Source: an uncultured Helicobacteraceae bacterium (GTDB lineage: Bacteria; Campylobacterota; Campylobacteria; Campylobacterales; Helicobacteraceae). Taken from it: a stretch of DNA of 64,000 bases. The DNA lies in the NCBI GenBank assembly GCA_910578285.1, contig CAJTQL010000005.1, forward strand, positions 1 through 64,000, read 5' to 3'. The number at the start of each line of letters is the position of its first letter. The first letter of the stretch is position 1. The translations under genes and the position numbers were made by a program. Of this stretch, positions 17,700 through 26,410 are shown piece after piece. A model generated the notes under the pieces. It worked only from the letters and a program-made list of their open reading frames with translations, was not told the origin of the DNA and did no database searches.

Positions 17700-18712
17700 A
17701 AAATCTATTCGCAACCCTTGTGCTTGGTAGTATTGTCGCTGGGATTGTGTATGTGGGCTATCTATTGGTTTATCATGTCAGCTTTTCGATGCAGCCCAAA
17801 GATTTTGAAAAAGAGCTCAACGCCCATTTTCAGACAATGCTCGCCGAATTTGATGACCGCATGTATTATGGTGGGCTGCAAATCTTAAGCGCAGAACCCT
17901 TTAAATGCAGCGAGTTTCTTAGCTGCACGAGCAGCGAGATTGCGATTGGCTGGTATGACACGCCCGAGCTTAAAATCCTCTTTTTGAACAATCAAATCTT
18001 TGTGAATGAGTTGAGCGATTCTCGCTTGAGTTTGCGCTTTGTAACGAGCATCAATCCGCAGATTGAAATGCGCAACCTTAGCGCAGCACAACGCGAAGAA
18101 ATCACACGCATTCGTTCGATTTTGCCCACGCAAATCACATGTGATTTGAGCACATATACATACGGCACACAAAGCAGAATCGAGAAAGACGGCAGCTGTG
18201 AGATTGCCACGGCATCGGCGTTTTATCACCTTGCACTCAATATGAGTAGCAGCAATCCTGTCTTTGCGCAAGCAAATATCCCCATCATGCTCCATAACCA
18301 CAAGGCAAGAGAGAGAGCCTACCAGTTTGCTCTCTCGATTCACTCCGCCTCGCTGCATATCACCTCAAATGGTTTAAACGACCGTATCTTTGAGCTTTTT
18401 AGCCACAGCAGACTCGGCAAGATGTTCTCGCGCGAAACGTATGAAAGCACATACCCTACAGCAATTCCGCTTGCATTGCAATCTCTCGCAACGGCGGATT
18501 CGCAAGAGACATTGAGCGAGCTTGCAAGCGCTGTGGTGCAGATTCTGCGGGGTGAAAACAAAAATCTTTCGCTCTCTTTGCGGCAGAAAGATGAGGGATT
18601 TTTCTTTGGCGAAGCCGAGATTGAAGAATTTGGCTATCTTTTCACAGAAAATCCCAAACAACTTGTGCGCCAAATTGTGCACAATTATGACGTCAAAGTC
18701 GAATCTTACTAA
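17696..18712 (+). CDS. Membrane-anchored protein of unknown function, tandem copy 1
   Basis: 338 residues. A single N-terminal membrane helix (about 4-27) is followed by a soluble, probably periplasmic, domain with several Cys (KCSEFLSCTSSE, QITCDLST, GSCEIA) that could form disulfides. The start is TTG, overlapping the der stop as TTGA, with GAGGA about 12 bases upstream. The next gene has the same plan (membrane helix, CDERLTCKAQKIAI-like segment, similar length), so the two look like diverged paralogues. I do not recognise the family. Confidence 0.75.
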   Translation: MKNLFATLVLGSIVAGIVYVGYLLVYHVSFSMQPKDFEKELNAHFQTMLAEFDDRMYYGGLQILSAEPFKCSEFLSCTSSEIAIGWYDTPELKILFLNNQIFVNELSDSRLSLRFVTSINPQIEMRNLSAAQREEITRIRSILPTQITCDLSTYTYGTQSRIEKDGSCEIATASAFYHLALNMSSSNPVFAQANIPIMLHNHKARERAYQFALSIHSASLHITSNGLNDRIFELFSHSRLGKMFSRETYESTYPTAIPLALQSLATADSQETLSELASAVVQILRGENKNLSLSLRQKDEGFFFGEAEIEEFGYLFTENPKQLVRQIVHNYDVKVESY

Positions 18713-18723
18713 AAAGGATAGAA

Positions 18724-19749
18724 ATGAGTAAAGGAATTGTAGCGATTATCACTCTATTACTGATTGCAGGGGTTGCATATTTTGCAACATCTTATGGCAA
18801 ACACAACGCACAACTTGTCAGTGCACAAGAATTACAAGACGCACTCAATAGGCAGATTCTGACAATCATTCCACAAGATGATGGGCTTCGGATTGATGGC
18901 AGCTTCACATGCGATGAGCGACTCACATGCAAAGCCCAAAAGATTGCAATCCTCGACACAGCGAGCGAAAGCGAGTTTATTGTGTTGCAAAATCTCGTTC
19001 TACACTACCACATCACCCAAAAAACTAACAACACGACCATAAGCGGTGAAGTGAACTATGGGCAAAGCTTGCTTGAGCAAATCGAATTTAATGATCCCGG
19101 AATCATCGAGGCGCTCACACCACTGCTGCCCAACAAATTCTCTTGCAATGCAAACAGCACGCTCGATTCTGAAGAAGGAATCGAGACGAATTGGGGCGAT
19201 TGCATCATCAGCTCACCAAGTGCCGATTGGCAAATTGCGGGCAATATGGACATCGGGCTTGACATGTTCAAAAACACCACAATGCCCGAGATGCTCCTCG
19301 ACAAAGATGGCAAGTTTAGCCAATTCGAGTTCAGTGATGAGGCAATGGATTCATTCCGCTTTGGCTTACGCGAAGCGACACTTACACTCGTGTCGCGCAA
19401 TTTCTCTGACGCGCTCTTCGAGCTTGCGCGCATGAAAGAACCCAACATCACGCGTAATGAGCTTGCGCTTGGCGTAGATATGGCAATTGGTATGGGGATT
19501 ATGGCGATGCGTGCAAACGAGATAGACGAGGAAGACGCGCGCACGAGCGAGCAATTTGCTCAAGCGCTCGAGAATTTTCAGCTCGGGCTAAGGCAGCTGC
19601 TTGCGAGCAATTCTGACGTTACAAATATCAGTATCACATTACAAGCGAAAGAACCGCAAAAGATTATACTCTATTCACCCGCAATGTTCGAGATGAGCAG
19701 CGTATTTGAGTTTTTGCGGCACTACAACCTAAAAAGCAGCTATAAATAG
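18724..19749 (+). CDS. Membrane-anchored protein of unknown function, tandem copy 2
   Basis: 341 residues, one membrane helix near 5-23, then an acidic exported domain. A Cys pair early (FTCDERLTCKAQ) and another in the middle (FSCNANST, GDCIIS) occur at similar relative positions in the preceding gene. It begins 11 bases after that gene, with AAAAGGATAG as ribosome site, and ends seven bases before livH. Role unknown; the pair may act together in the envelope. Confidence 0.78.
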   Translation: MSKGIVAIITLLLIAGVAYFATSYGKHNAQLVSAQELQDALNRQILTIIPQDDGLRIDGSFTCDERLTCKAQKIAILDTASESEFIVLQNLVLHYHITQKTNNTTISGEVNYGQSLLEQIEFNDPGIIEALTPLLPNKFSCNANSTLDSEEGIETNWGDCIISSPSADWQIAGNMDIGLDMFKNTTMPEMLLDKDGKFSQFEFSDEAMDSFRFGLREATLTLVSRNFSDALFELARMKEPNITRNELALGVDMAIGMGIMAMRANEIDEEDARTSEQFAQALENFQLGLRQLLASNSDVTNISITLQAKEPQKIILYSPAMFEMSSVFEFLRHYNLKSSYK

Positions 19750-19756
19750 GTGCACG

Positions 19757-20653
19757 ATGGACAGCGCGACACTCTTGCAGCAGCTCGTGAATGCCGTGAG
19801 TCTTGGGAGCATGTATGCACTCATTGCAATCGGCTACACGATGGTGTATGGAATCTTGCGGCTCATCAATTTTGCGCATGCAGATATTATGATGGTTGGC
19901 GCGTTTTTGTGCTTCTTTTGCCTGCAGCTTGGGTTGCCCTTTTGGCTTGCCTGTTTGCTTGCTGTTGTATTCTGTGCATTTCTTGGAATCGCAATCGATA
20001 GAATCGCCTACCGCCCATTGCGCTTCGCGCCGCGAATCTCTATGTTGATTACCGCCATTGGTGTGAGCTTTTTGCTCGAAAACAGCTTCAATGTCTTCTT
20101 TGGCAGCGGCGCGCAAAGCTTTAGCGCGCCTGCCATTTTCACGCATATTTTTTATTTTGGCGATGTGCGTATCAGCTTTAGCACAATCTTTGTCCCAATC
20201 CTTACGTTATTTTTGTTTGCTGCCTTGTTGCTATTGCTCTATAAAACCAAGCAAGGAATCGCTATTCGCGCCGTAGCATTCGATGTTCGCGCTGTGGCAC
20301 TCATGGGAATCGACCCGAACAAAATCATCGCGCTTGTGTTTGCCATTGGGAGCGCACTTGGTGCTGTGGGCGGGATTTGCTATGCCATCTCCTACCCCAC
20401 AATCGAACCACTCATGGGCGTGATGGTGGGGCTCAAAGCCTTTGCTGCAGCCGTTTTGGGAGGGATTGGCAGCATCGCAGGAGCAATGCTTGGTGGGCTA
20501 CTATTAGGCTTTAGCGAAGTCTTTGGAATCGTACTCTTTCCAAGCCTTAGTGGCTATCAAGACGCATTTGCCTTTTTGTTTTTGATTATTGTCCTGCTCG
20601 TGCGCCCTGTGGGAATCTTGGGTGATATTCGCCTCGAACAGAGTCGATTTTGA
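19757..20653 (+). CDS. livH: Branched-chain amino acid ABC permease LivH
   Basis: 298-residue inner-membrane permease with about eight membrane helices. Typical LivH segments are GSMYALIAIGYTMVYGIL near the start, LRLINFAHADIMMVGAF, and the cytoplasmic coupling region with AVAFDVRAVALMGIDPNKI. It pairs with LivM, LivG and LivF, encoded more than 27 kb away at 47071-49543, and with the binding protein at 10065. It lies at the end of the fur-der operon and is followed after 18 bases by an AhpD-like gene. Confidence 0.92.
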   Translation: MDSATLLQQLVNAVSLGSMYALIAIGYTMVYGILRLINFAHADIMMVGAFLCFFCLQLGLPFWLACLLAVVFCAFLGIAIDRIAYRPLRFAPRISMLITAIGVSFLLENSFNVFFGSGAQSFSAPAIFTHIFYFGDVRISFSTIFVPILTLFLFAALLLLLYKTKQGIAIRAVAFDVRAVALMGIDPNKIIALVFAIGSALGAVGGICYAISYPTIEPLMGVMVGLKAFAAAVLGGIGSIAGAMLGGLLLGFSEVFGIVLFPSLSGYQDAFAFLFLIIVLLVRPVGILGDIRLEQSRF

Positions 20654-20671
20654 GGTTGATAAGGAGAGGGT

Positions 20672-21295
20672 ATGCGCTTTACAATCAATGATGAGAACAA
20701 CTTTTTCAAGGATAAAGAGAGTGCCTATATAGAGCCGCCCAAAAAAATGCCTTTTTTACTAAAAATTGCCGTTTGGATAGCGCAAAAAAGCGTCAAAAAA
20801 GAAGTGCTGATTGCGAAACTTTTGACTTGGTATCCTAAGGCAGCGGTTAGCTCTGCAGTTTTAGAAAGCCTTGTGGCGCATGATGATGCAGAGATTAATA
20901 AGCGGATTCTAAAAATCATTCGTGTGCAGGTTTCGATGCTGGTGGCTTGTCCATTTTGCATTGATATGAATGCCTTTGAGTATGAAAAATTTGGATTGAG
21001 CTTTGATGAAATCAATGCGATAGCTGACAAAAACTACATGTATCATACCTTTAGCGAAAAAGAAAGAATTGTTTTGCAATACACAGAAATGGCGACAAAT
21101 ACGCCTGTTTTTATCTCAAAAGAGATTGTTTGTAGCCTCAAGGAGCATTTTTCTGAACGTGGCATTGTGATAATTGCTTCAACCATTGCGCAGGTGAATT
21201 ATTGGTCAAGACTTATCCGCGCTCTTGGTGTGCCTGTCGCTGGGTTTGGCAATTTCTGTCGCTTGGAGGAAAAAGAGGCGAATCACACCTCATAA
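20672..21295 (+). CDS. AhpD-like carboxymuconolactone decarboxylase family protein
   Basis: 207 residues, all-helical, with CPFCIDMN near residues 94-101. A CxxC followed by a nearby acidic or His residue is the redox site in AhpD-type peroxidase partners. A role in thiol-based peroxide reduction is inferred. The true decarboxylase branch lacks the CxxC, so AhpD-like is favoured. AAGGAGAGGGT precedes the ATG. Last intact core gene before the first defence island. Confidence 0.8.
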   Translation: MRFTINDENNFFKDKESAYIEPPKKMPFLLKIAVWIAQKSVKKEVLIAKLLTWYPKAAVSSAVLESLVAHDDAEINKRILKIIRVQVSMLVACPFCIDMNAFEYEKFGLSFDEINAIADKNYMYHTFSEKERIVLQYTEMATNTPVFISKEIVCSLKEHFSERGIVIIASTIAQVNYWSRLIRALGVPVAGFGNFCRLEEKEANHTS

Positions 21296-21328
21296 ACAAA
21301 AAATTTCTATCAATTTCTCCCTAGTCTC

Positions 21329-21359
21329 TTGACAAACACTAGGTATTAGGCTTTATAAT
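21329..21359 (+). promoter_or_regulatory. Promoter upstream of the truncated hydrolase gene
   Basis: TTGACA at 21329-21334 and TATAAT at 21354-21359 with a 19-base spacer. The start codon of the truncated hydrolase is 30 bases downstream, behind AAAGGAG. The promoter looks intact although the gene it served is broken, so it may now drive transcription into the island. Confidence 0.6.
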
Positions 21360-21389
21360 GCCAAATGTATTTTCATTAAAGGAGAACAA

Positions 21390-21566
21390 ATGACATGCGC
21401 GACATTCACACGCATTTTTATGATGCTGTTATTATTTCTAGAAGGAACAAGCATGGCAGCAGATAAAAGTTGGGACAAGGTTTTCGCAAAAAGCGAACAG
21501 GTAAATGTGCAAAAAGTGCGATTTAAAAATCGCTATGGAATTCTGAAGCTTAAAAATATCTATTAG
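21390..21566 (+). pseudogene. Truncated alpha/beta hydrolase, N-terminal remnant
   Basis: A 58-residue frame with a signal-like hydrophobic N-terminus ending AMAAD-like (MAAD), then WDKVFAKSEQV and FKNRYGI. These are features of the start of exported dienelactone-hydrolase-like proteins of Helicobacter and relatives, which are normally near 300 residues. The frame runs into AT-rich sequence and stops. The strong ribosome site (AAAGGAG) and promoter suggest a once-functional gene. Its break marks the left edge of the methylase island at 21567-26338. Confidence 0.65.
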
Positions 21567-21616
21567 TATATTTATTGCAATATTCAACCATTGAGAGTAA
21601 AGTGAGAACAGAATAA

Positions 21617-22723
21617 ATGACAGCCCAAGCACATTTAGATAGAATCCAAACAATTAATCAAGGGAGTTTTTACACGCCGGATTCTATCGTGTGCCTTGTG
21701 TATCAAATGCTTTTAAATGCTAAAATTGATATAAAAGATTATGTTTTGCTTGATAGCTCTTGTGGTTATGGGAGTTTTTTAAATTTAGAGGGTTTTAAGC
21801 AAAATATTGGCGTAGATATTGATAAACAAGCCTTGCAAGAGGCACAAAAAAACTTTAAAGATTGCGCCATTAAACCTTTATTCTTGCACACAAACTCCTT
21901 GCAAAATGTCTCAAGAGAAAAGTTTAATATTTTAGAATCTTCTAAACTCATCATCGTAGGTAATCCACCTTATAATGATAAAACCTCTATCGTGCAAAAT
22001 CACCTTAAAAGCACAGATTCTAACCCTGTGGATTCTCATCTTAAAGCACGAGATATAGGCATTAGCTTTTTACGCTCATTTGATATATTAAAAGCTGATT
22101 ATATCTGTGTGCTTCACCCGCTTTCTTATTTGATTAAGGAATCAAACTTTAAATCCCTAAAAAACTTTATCAAACACTATCATTTATTAGATTCTACAAT
22201 TATTAGCTCACAAATCTTTTGCCCTAAATCTTTGGGATTTTTTCCTATTGTTATTGCCTTATATGAAAGAGATAATCAAGGAATGGATTTTGATTTTATT
22301 TGTAATTTTTCTTTTAAAACTCGTGAGGGCAAATCTTTTAGGCTCAATGATTTTGATTTTGTAGCAAAATATATTGATAAATATCCAAATAAAAAGCGGG
22401 TGGATTCAAGGCACAAAGTGGCAATGTTTTATACTCTGCGCGATATTAATGCCCTCCGCCGCTCTAAAACATTTATAAGCAAAAATACTGCAAACGCGGT
22501 GTATGTTACACAAGATAAATATAGTCTTTATTGTTATGTTGATGTGTTTAAACAAATCATTAAGCATATTCCGTATTATCTAGGAAATTGTGATGTTTTG
22601 ATAGATTTTAAGAAATTTCAAGCCTTAGAATCTGCATTTATCAAAGCAAGTGAGAGTAAGAATCTAAGCGAGGATATAATGCAGTATTTTAAAGATTTGC
22701 TAAGGGAGCATTATGAGGATTGA
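21617..22723 (+). CDS. DNA N6-adenine methyltransferase, type II
   Basis: 368 residues. QGSFYTP near the start and SSCGYGSF are motifs X and I of gamma-type adenine methylases. GVDIDKQAL is the SAM-ribose Asp loop, and GNPPYND near 114-120 is catalytic motif IV. The rest is probably target recognition. The gene is AT-rich, unlike the core genes upstream, which points to transfer. The recognition sequence cannot be read. It is the first gene of the island after the truncated hydrolase. Confidence 0.85.
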   Translation: MTAQAHLDRIQTINQGSFYTPDSIVCLVYQMLLNAKIDIKDYVLLDSSCGYGSFLNLEGFKQNIGVDIDKQALQEAQKNFKDCAIKPLFLHTNSLQNVSREKFNILESSKLIIVGNPPYNDKTSIVQNHLKSTDSNPVDSHLKARDIGISFLRSFDILKADYICVLHPLSYLIKESNFKSLKNFIKHYHLLDSTIISSQIFCPKSLGFFPIVIALYERDNQGMDFDFICNFSFKTREGKSFRLNDFDFVAKYIDKYPNKKRVDSRHKVAMFYTLRDINALRRSKTFISKNTANAVYVTQDKYSLYCYVDVFKQIIKHIPYYLGNCDVLIDFKKFQALESAFIKASESKNLSEDIMQYFKDLLREHYED

Positions 22724-22807
22724 AAGGCTAGAAAAATGGCAAAATTTGTCCAAATTAAAATTAATAATGTTAGAATAATGAACAAAATTCAATGAAGGAG
22801 TTTTATT

Positions 22808-23050
22808 GTGCGTAGTGTTAAACTTAATCAAGAAGCAATACGTAAGCTACTTAAACCTGTAAATGGGAATGGCGGTTATCAAAAGTTGCTACGAAAATTG
22901 CAAGGACAATATGATAAGGGTTCGCAAATCTTAAATTATAATGATGATGATTTGGAAAAAATGAGAAAATATAATAAACATGATGAGGGTGGTTTTGAAA
23001 ACATACTTCAATCTATTCTATCTTGCATAGATAAAAAAGAAAACAACTAA
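22808..23050 (+). CDS. Small hypothetical protein in the methylase island
   Basis: 80 residues, basic first half and acidic second half, starting at GTG with AAGGAG eight to twelve bases upstream. No family recognised. Small proteins in this position of type II systems are sometimes controllers, but no clear helix-turn-helix is seen. An 84-base spacer separates it from the upstream methylase. Confidence 0.55.
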   Translation: MRSVKLNQEAIRKLLKPVNGNGGYQKLLRKLQGQYDKGSQILNYNDDDLEKMRKYNKHDEGGFENILQSILSCIDKKENN

Positions 23051-23059
23051 GAAGTGAGA

Positions 23060-23119
23060 ATGCCACAAACGCAAATTAAATCTTTTTCTTGTAAAAATTG
23101 TAAAAGCATATTGCATTAA
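23060..23119 (+). other. Tiny Cys-rich reading frame before the beta-class methylase
   Basis: A 19-residue frame ending SCKNCKSILH. The CxxC pair looks like half of a zinc ribbon. It ends inside the ribosome site of the next gene (AAGGAG). It may be a leader peptide or a leftover of a lost gene. Coding is unproven. Confidence 0.25.
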
Positions 23120-23128
23120 GGAGCATAA

Positions 23129-23941
23129 ATGACCATAAGTACCCACAATATGCTCAATAATGTAGATAATGCTATATTTCATTATAAAGACATTGCATTA
23201 TTTCAAGATTCTATCTTAAATAAAAAACTCTTACAAAAAGAAACTCTTGATTTAATCATTACTTCACCGCCCTACAATGTAGGGATAGAATACAACTCCA
23301 ATGCAGATTCTAATGACTATAAAGAATATTTAGAATTTTGTAAGATTTGGTTAAAAAACTGCTATTTTTGGGCAAAAAATGGAGCAAGATTCTGTCTTAA
23401 TATCCCTTTGGATAAAAATAAGGGCGGACAACAAAGTGTGGGAGCGGATTTAACACAAATTGCCAAAAAAGTGGGTTGGAAATATCACAGCACGATAATA
23501 TGGAATGAGGGCAACATTTCAAGGCGCACTGCGTGGGGGAGTTGGCTCTCTGCTTCTGCTCCTTATGTGATTGCCCCTGTGGAGCTAATCCTTGTGCTAT
23601 ATAAGGGCGAGTGGAAAAAACGATACAAAGGACAAAGTGATATACAAAGGCAGGAATTTATGGATTGGACTAATGGGCTATGGACTTTCAATGGAGAATC
23701 TAAAAAGCGCATTGGACACCCTGCACCCTTCCCTAGAGAGTTACCACGCCGCTGTATCAAGCTCTTTTCCTTTGTGGGCGATGTTGTATGCGACCCTTTT
23801 AGTGGGAGTGGCACAACGATGATAGAATCTTATCTTAATCAACGTCAGTTTGTAGGCATTGAACTAGATTCCACTTATTGCGAACTCTCAAAAAATCGTT
23901 TTTTGGAAACAATTAAAAAAGAGGAAGGATTGTTTGAATGA
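23129..23941 (+). CDS. DNA methyltransferase, beta class
   Basis: 270 residues. The catalytic TSPPYNVG (motif IV) comes before the SAM-binding CDPFSGSGTT and FVGIELD segments (motifs I and II), the circular order of beta-class amino-methyltransferases. TSPPY is compatible with N4-cytosine or N6-adenine methylation. Probable partner of the HNH nuclease gene or genes downstream. AAGGAG lies ten bases before the ATG. The stop overlaps a short frame as ATGA. The gene appears intact. Confidence 0.88.
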   Translation: MTISTHNMLNNVDNAIFHYKDIALFQDSILNKKLLQKETLDLIITSPPYNVGIEYNSNADSNDYKEYLEFCKIWLKNCYFWAKNGARFCLNIPLDKNKGGQQSVGADLTQIAKKVGWKYHSTIIWNEGNISRRTAWGSWLSASAPYVIAPVELILVLYKGEWKKRYKGQSDIQRQEFMDWTNGLWTFNGESKKRIGHPAPFPRELPRRCIKLFSFVGDVVCDPFSGSGTTMIESYLNQRQFVGIELDSTYCELSKNRFLETIKKEEGLFE

Positions 23942-24003
23942 ATTTCCAAGCACACTTTAGATATTTAATCAGTCTCAAAACAGATGTTAAAGACATAAGA
24001 TGA
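23938..24003 (+). pseudogene. Short N-terminal remnant coupled to the methylase
   Basis: A 21-residue frame beginning MNFQAHFRYL whose ATG overlaps the methylase stop (ATGA), the usual coupling between methylase and nuclease genes. It stops at once, overlapping the start of the HNH gene. It may be the surviving start of the original partner nuclease, cut when the HNH gene arrived. No family assignment possible. Confidence 0.3.
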
Positions 24004-25088
24004 ATCCTATTGATAATTTTACACAAACAAAAGAATGTGTTTATAAAGAGCATACTTATTCTGTGAGGGATAATGGTGCAGTGTTTCGCCACGCAAAAAG
24101 TAAGAGATATAAAAATGATAATTGTTGGAGCTTTGGCACATTAAATCATAAAAATGGCTACCTCTATCTTGGCTCTGCAAGAGTGCATAGAATTGTAGCT
24201 ATGACTTTTCTAGGAGAGCCACCTACAAAAGAACACATTATAGACCATATTGATACCAATCGTCAAAATAATCGTCCAGAAAATCTCCGTTATCTTACAT
24301 GATTAGAAAATGCTTTGCTTAATCCATTCACGCGGCAAAAGATTATTTATCATTGTGGAAGTATTGAGGCATTTTTAAAAAATCCTAAGATTCTAAGAGA
24401 GAAAGTTTTGGCAAATGAATCTCAAAATTTCCAATGGATGCGACAGGTTAGCGTAGAAGAAGCGCAAAATTGTCTTAAAAATTTAGAATATTTATTTTTG
24501 CAAAGAGAACAAACAAAAAAGCAAGATTCTTATCAAAATAATGGTATAGGCGAGTGGATTTATAAGCCGCTTTATTCCACAGATACAAAATTTACCAAAT
24601 CTATACAAGATACTTTTTATGATACGCAAGCCATTTTTCCAGCAAATGCGAAGCAAAGAAATTGGAGAACGCCGAGTGAGTTTTCACTCTGCCCAAAAAC
24701 TAAAGAGCAGAATCCGCTTGAAGCCTATGCGAAAAATATGCAACAAGATAAGGTATTTTCAAGTAATCAATATGGCACATCTGTGATTGTAGAATATGCG
24801 CTTTTACAAGACAATGCAACACAGAAAAAACTACCACAAAATGGGCAAAATGCTAAAGATTTGCACATACAAGATTTTAGAATAAATGAAAATGCTCTGC
24901 TTGTGCTTTGTAGATTTGAACCACCAAATATAAAAAGATATTCTTTAGCAAAAGTTACATATGAAAATGATTGTTTTATTCATACAGCTTTAGAGACATA
25001 CTTTGACGAAAATGCCGGATATAAATATTTTACTCTTGCTCAAGGGCTAGAATGGAAAGGTGGTGAAGTCTTTGATGATTATTGTTAG
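24000..25088 (+). pseudogene. HNH endonuclease gene interrupted by in-frame TGA
   Basis: One continuous reading frame of 362 codons, broken only by TGA at 24300-24302. The first 100 residues contain HRIVAMTFLG and IDHIDTNRQNNRPENLRYLT, the HNH core of homing-type endonucleases. After the stop the same frame resumes with LENALLNPFTRQKI. The usual continuation of this motif (RYLT-R-LENA) puts Arg (CGA) at the stop, so a CGA to TGA change is the simplest reading. The C-terminal 250 residues are of unknown function. The methylase upstream is intact. A sequencing error or read-through cannot be excluded from one sequence. Confidence 0.75.
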
Positions 25089-25191
25089 AGAATTAGCAGG
25101 AAAACAAATGACGCGCGCTTGTAGCAGAAAATCGCTTTTAGAGATGATTAAAAAAGAGGCAGATAGAAAAGATAGGAGTTTGTTTGAATGA
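25075..25191 (+). pseudogene. C-terminal remnant of a second methylase
   Basis: A 38-codon frame ending KSLLEMIKKEADRKDRSLFE, with its stop overlapping the next ATG as ATGA. The ending resembles that of the upstream methylase (ETIKKEEGLFE). It looks like the tail of a methyltransferase that was directly coupled to the HNH nuclease at 25188. The rest of that methylase has been lost or replaced by the 24000-25088 gene. Confidence 0.4.
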
Positions 25192-25778
25192 GCGGAAAAC
25201 AGGGTAGCCAACTTGATTTAATAATGGAATTTTTTAAAGCAAATCCAAAAAGGGATATTCCTCACCCAGAAGTTGTAGATTGGGTTGTAAAAGAGTGGCA
25301 AAAACGCACGGGTAAAGTTTTTAGAGACCCAGATAGAGGGATTAGGAGTTTGCACCAAAGGGGCTATTTGCAAAAAATTGCAAAAGGAGTCTATCGTTAT
25401 GACTCTGATTTTGTTGCTTTACGAGAGGATTTGGAGGATTTTGCCCCTGCACTTAAAAAGCAAATTTTAGAGTGAGATAATTATCAATGCGTTATCTGCG
25501 GAATAGGCAAAAAAGAGGGCGCGAAATTACATATTGACCATATTAAGCCAAAAGATTTGGGCGGTAAAGCCACATTAGAGAATGGACAAACGCTTTGTAG
25601 TAAGCATAACTTCTTAAAGAAAAATCTAAAACAAACTGAGACAGGCAAAAAGATGTTTTTAAGGATGTTAGAAACTGCCAAAAATGCCAATGAGAAAGAA
25701 TTAATAGATTTTTTAGAAGATGTGCTAGAGGTTTATGAGAAACATAATATTAATGGGCATATTGTTTGGAAGAAGTGA
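25188..25778 (+). pseudogene. HNH restriction endonuclease interrupted by in-frame TGA
   Basis: A 196-codon frame with one TGA at 25473-25475. The first 95 residues (MSGKQGSQLDLIMEFF, PHPEVVDWV, GYLQKIAKGVYRYD) look like a winged-helix recognition domain. After the stop the frame continues DNYQCVICG, LHIDHIKPKDLGG, and QTLCSKHN, a complete HNH/zinc motif. Related enzymes have Arg before DNY, so CGA to TGA is again the simplest cause. The start overlaps the preceding frame (ATGA) behind GATAGGAG. Likely the restriction enzyme of a type II system, inactive unless the stop is read through. Confidence 0.75.
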
Positions 25779-25779
25779 T

Positions 25780-25965
25780 AGATTTTATGATGGTTCCACT
25801 TGAATCAAAGTTACAAATACTAAAGAATGTGGGATTTTGTCATTAGATGCTAGACATAAGACATTTGTGCTTGAGTGTTTTAAGATTTTTGGTATCTTAA
25901 GCAAGAATCATCATTACGATGTGTTGCAGATTCTTCATTTGATAAAAAAGACATTTTTTAAATAG
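25780..25965 (+). pseudogene. Degraded coding remnant after the HNH gene
   Basis: Frame 1 reads RFYDGST, then TGA at 25801-25803, then IKVTNTKECGILSLDARHK and a further 40 codons to TAG at 25963. The composition looks protein-like but no family is recognised. From here to 26047 the sequence is AT-rich and shows no other convincing gene. Confidence 0.3.
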
Positions 25966-26047
25966 GTTTTTGTGCAAAAGATAGATAATATCTCAAGGAT
26001 TCTAAATATTAAGTAGGGATAATCCTTACCTGCACAATCTACCAAAA

Positions 26048-26338
26048 CTAAGGAATCCACTCTACAATAGCATTTTGCGGGCGAGATTTGTGCCATTGCA
26101 TAAACTCTGTAAAGTCCGTAATGCCTTCTTGTAGCACGGCTTGATAGTATTCTATCCCTGCGATTTTAAGGTTATCTGGCGTTTCAAACTTAAGCTTTAG
26201 AATCTGCTCTTTTTGTGCTTCGCTCATTATTTGTAAAATACGCTCCGCCACTCTCTCAAAATACCCCGCATACTTGCTGCCTTGCACAATGTGAATCATA
26301 TCTATTTGCCAAAGTTGCTCGTCTAAGCAACATTGCAT
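26048..26338 (-). pseudogene. Hypothetical fragment at the right island edge
   Basis: A 96-codon frame on the minus strand ending RPQNAIVEWIP. No good ribosome site precedes its first ATG, and its upstream side runs directly into the promoter of the core gene ctb. It therefore looks like the C-terminal part of a larger protein cut off at the island junction. Function not recognised. Confidence 0.4.
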
Positions 26339-26359
26339 GATGTTGAGCAAAGATTTTTA

Positions 26360-26368
26360 TGCTATAAT
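26360..26368 (+). promoter_or_regulatory. Extended -10 promoter of ctb
   Basis: TGCTATAAT, an extended -10 box, lies 42 bases before the ctb start codon. No clear -35 is seen. In Campylobacter, ctb is activated by the Crp-family regulator NssR under nitrosative stress; I could not identify an operator for such a regulator here. Confidence 0.6.
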
Positions 26369-26410
26369 GCGCCGCGCGGAACTTCTAAAAAGCGTAATTC
26401 AGGAGACATG

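Noticed and set aside
24000..25778. Reassignment of TGA as a sense codon
   Set aside because: Many core genes here end at TGA, often in ATGA couplings (livG, livM, rsmD neighbours), so TGA works as a stop in this genome.
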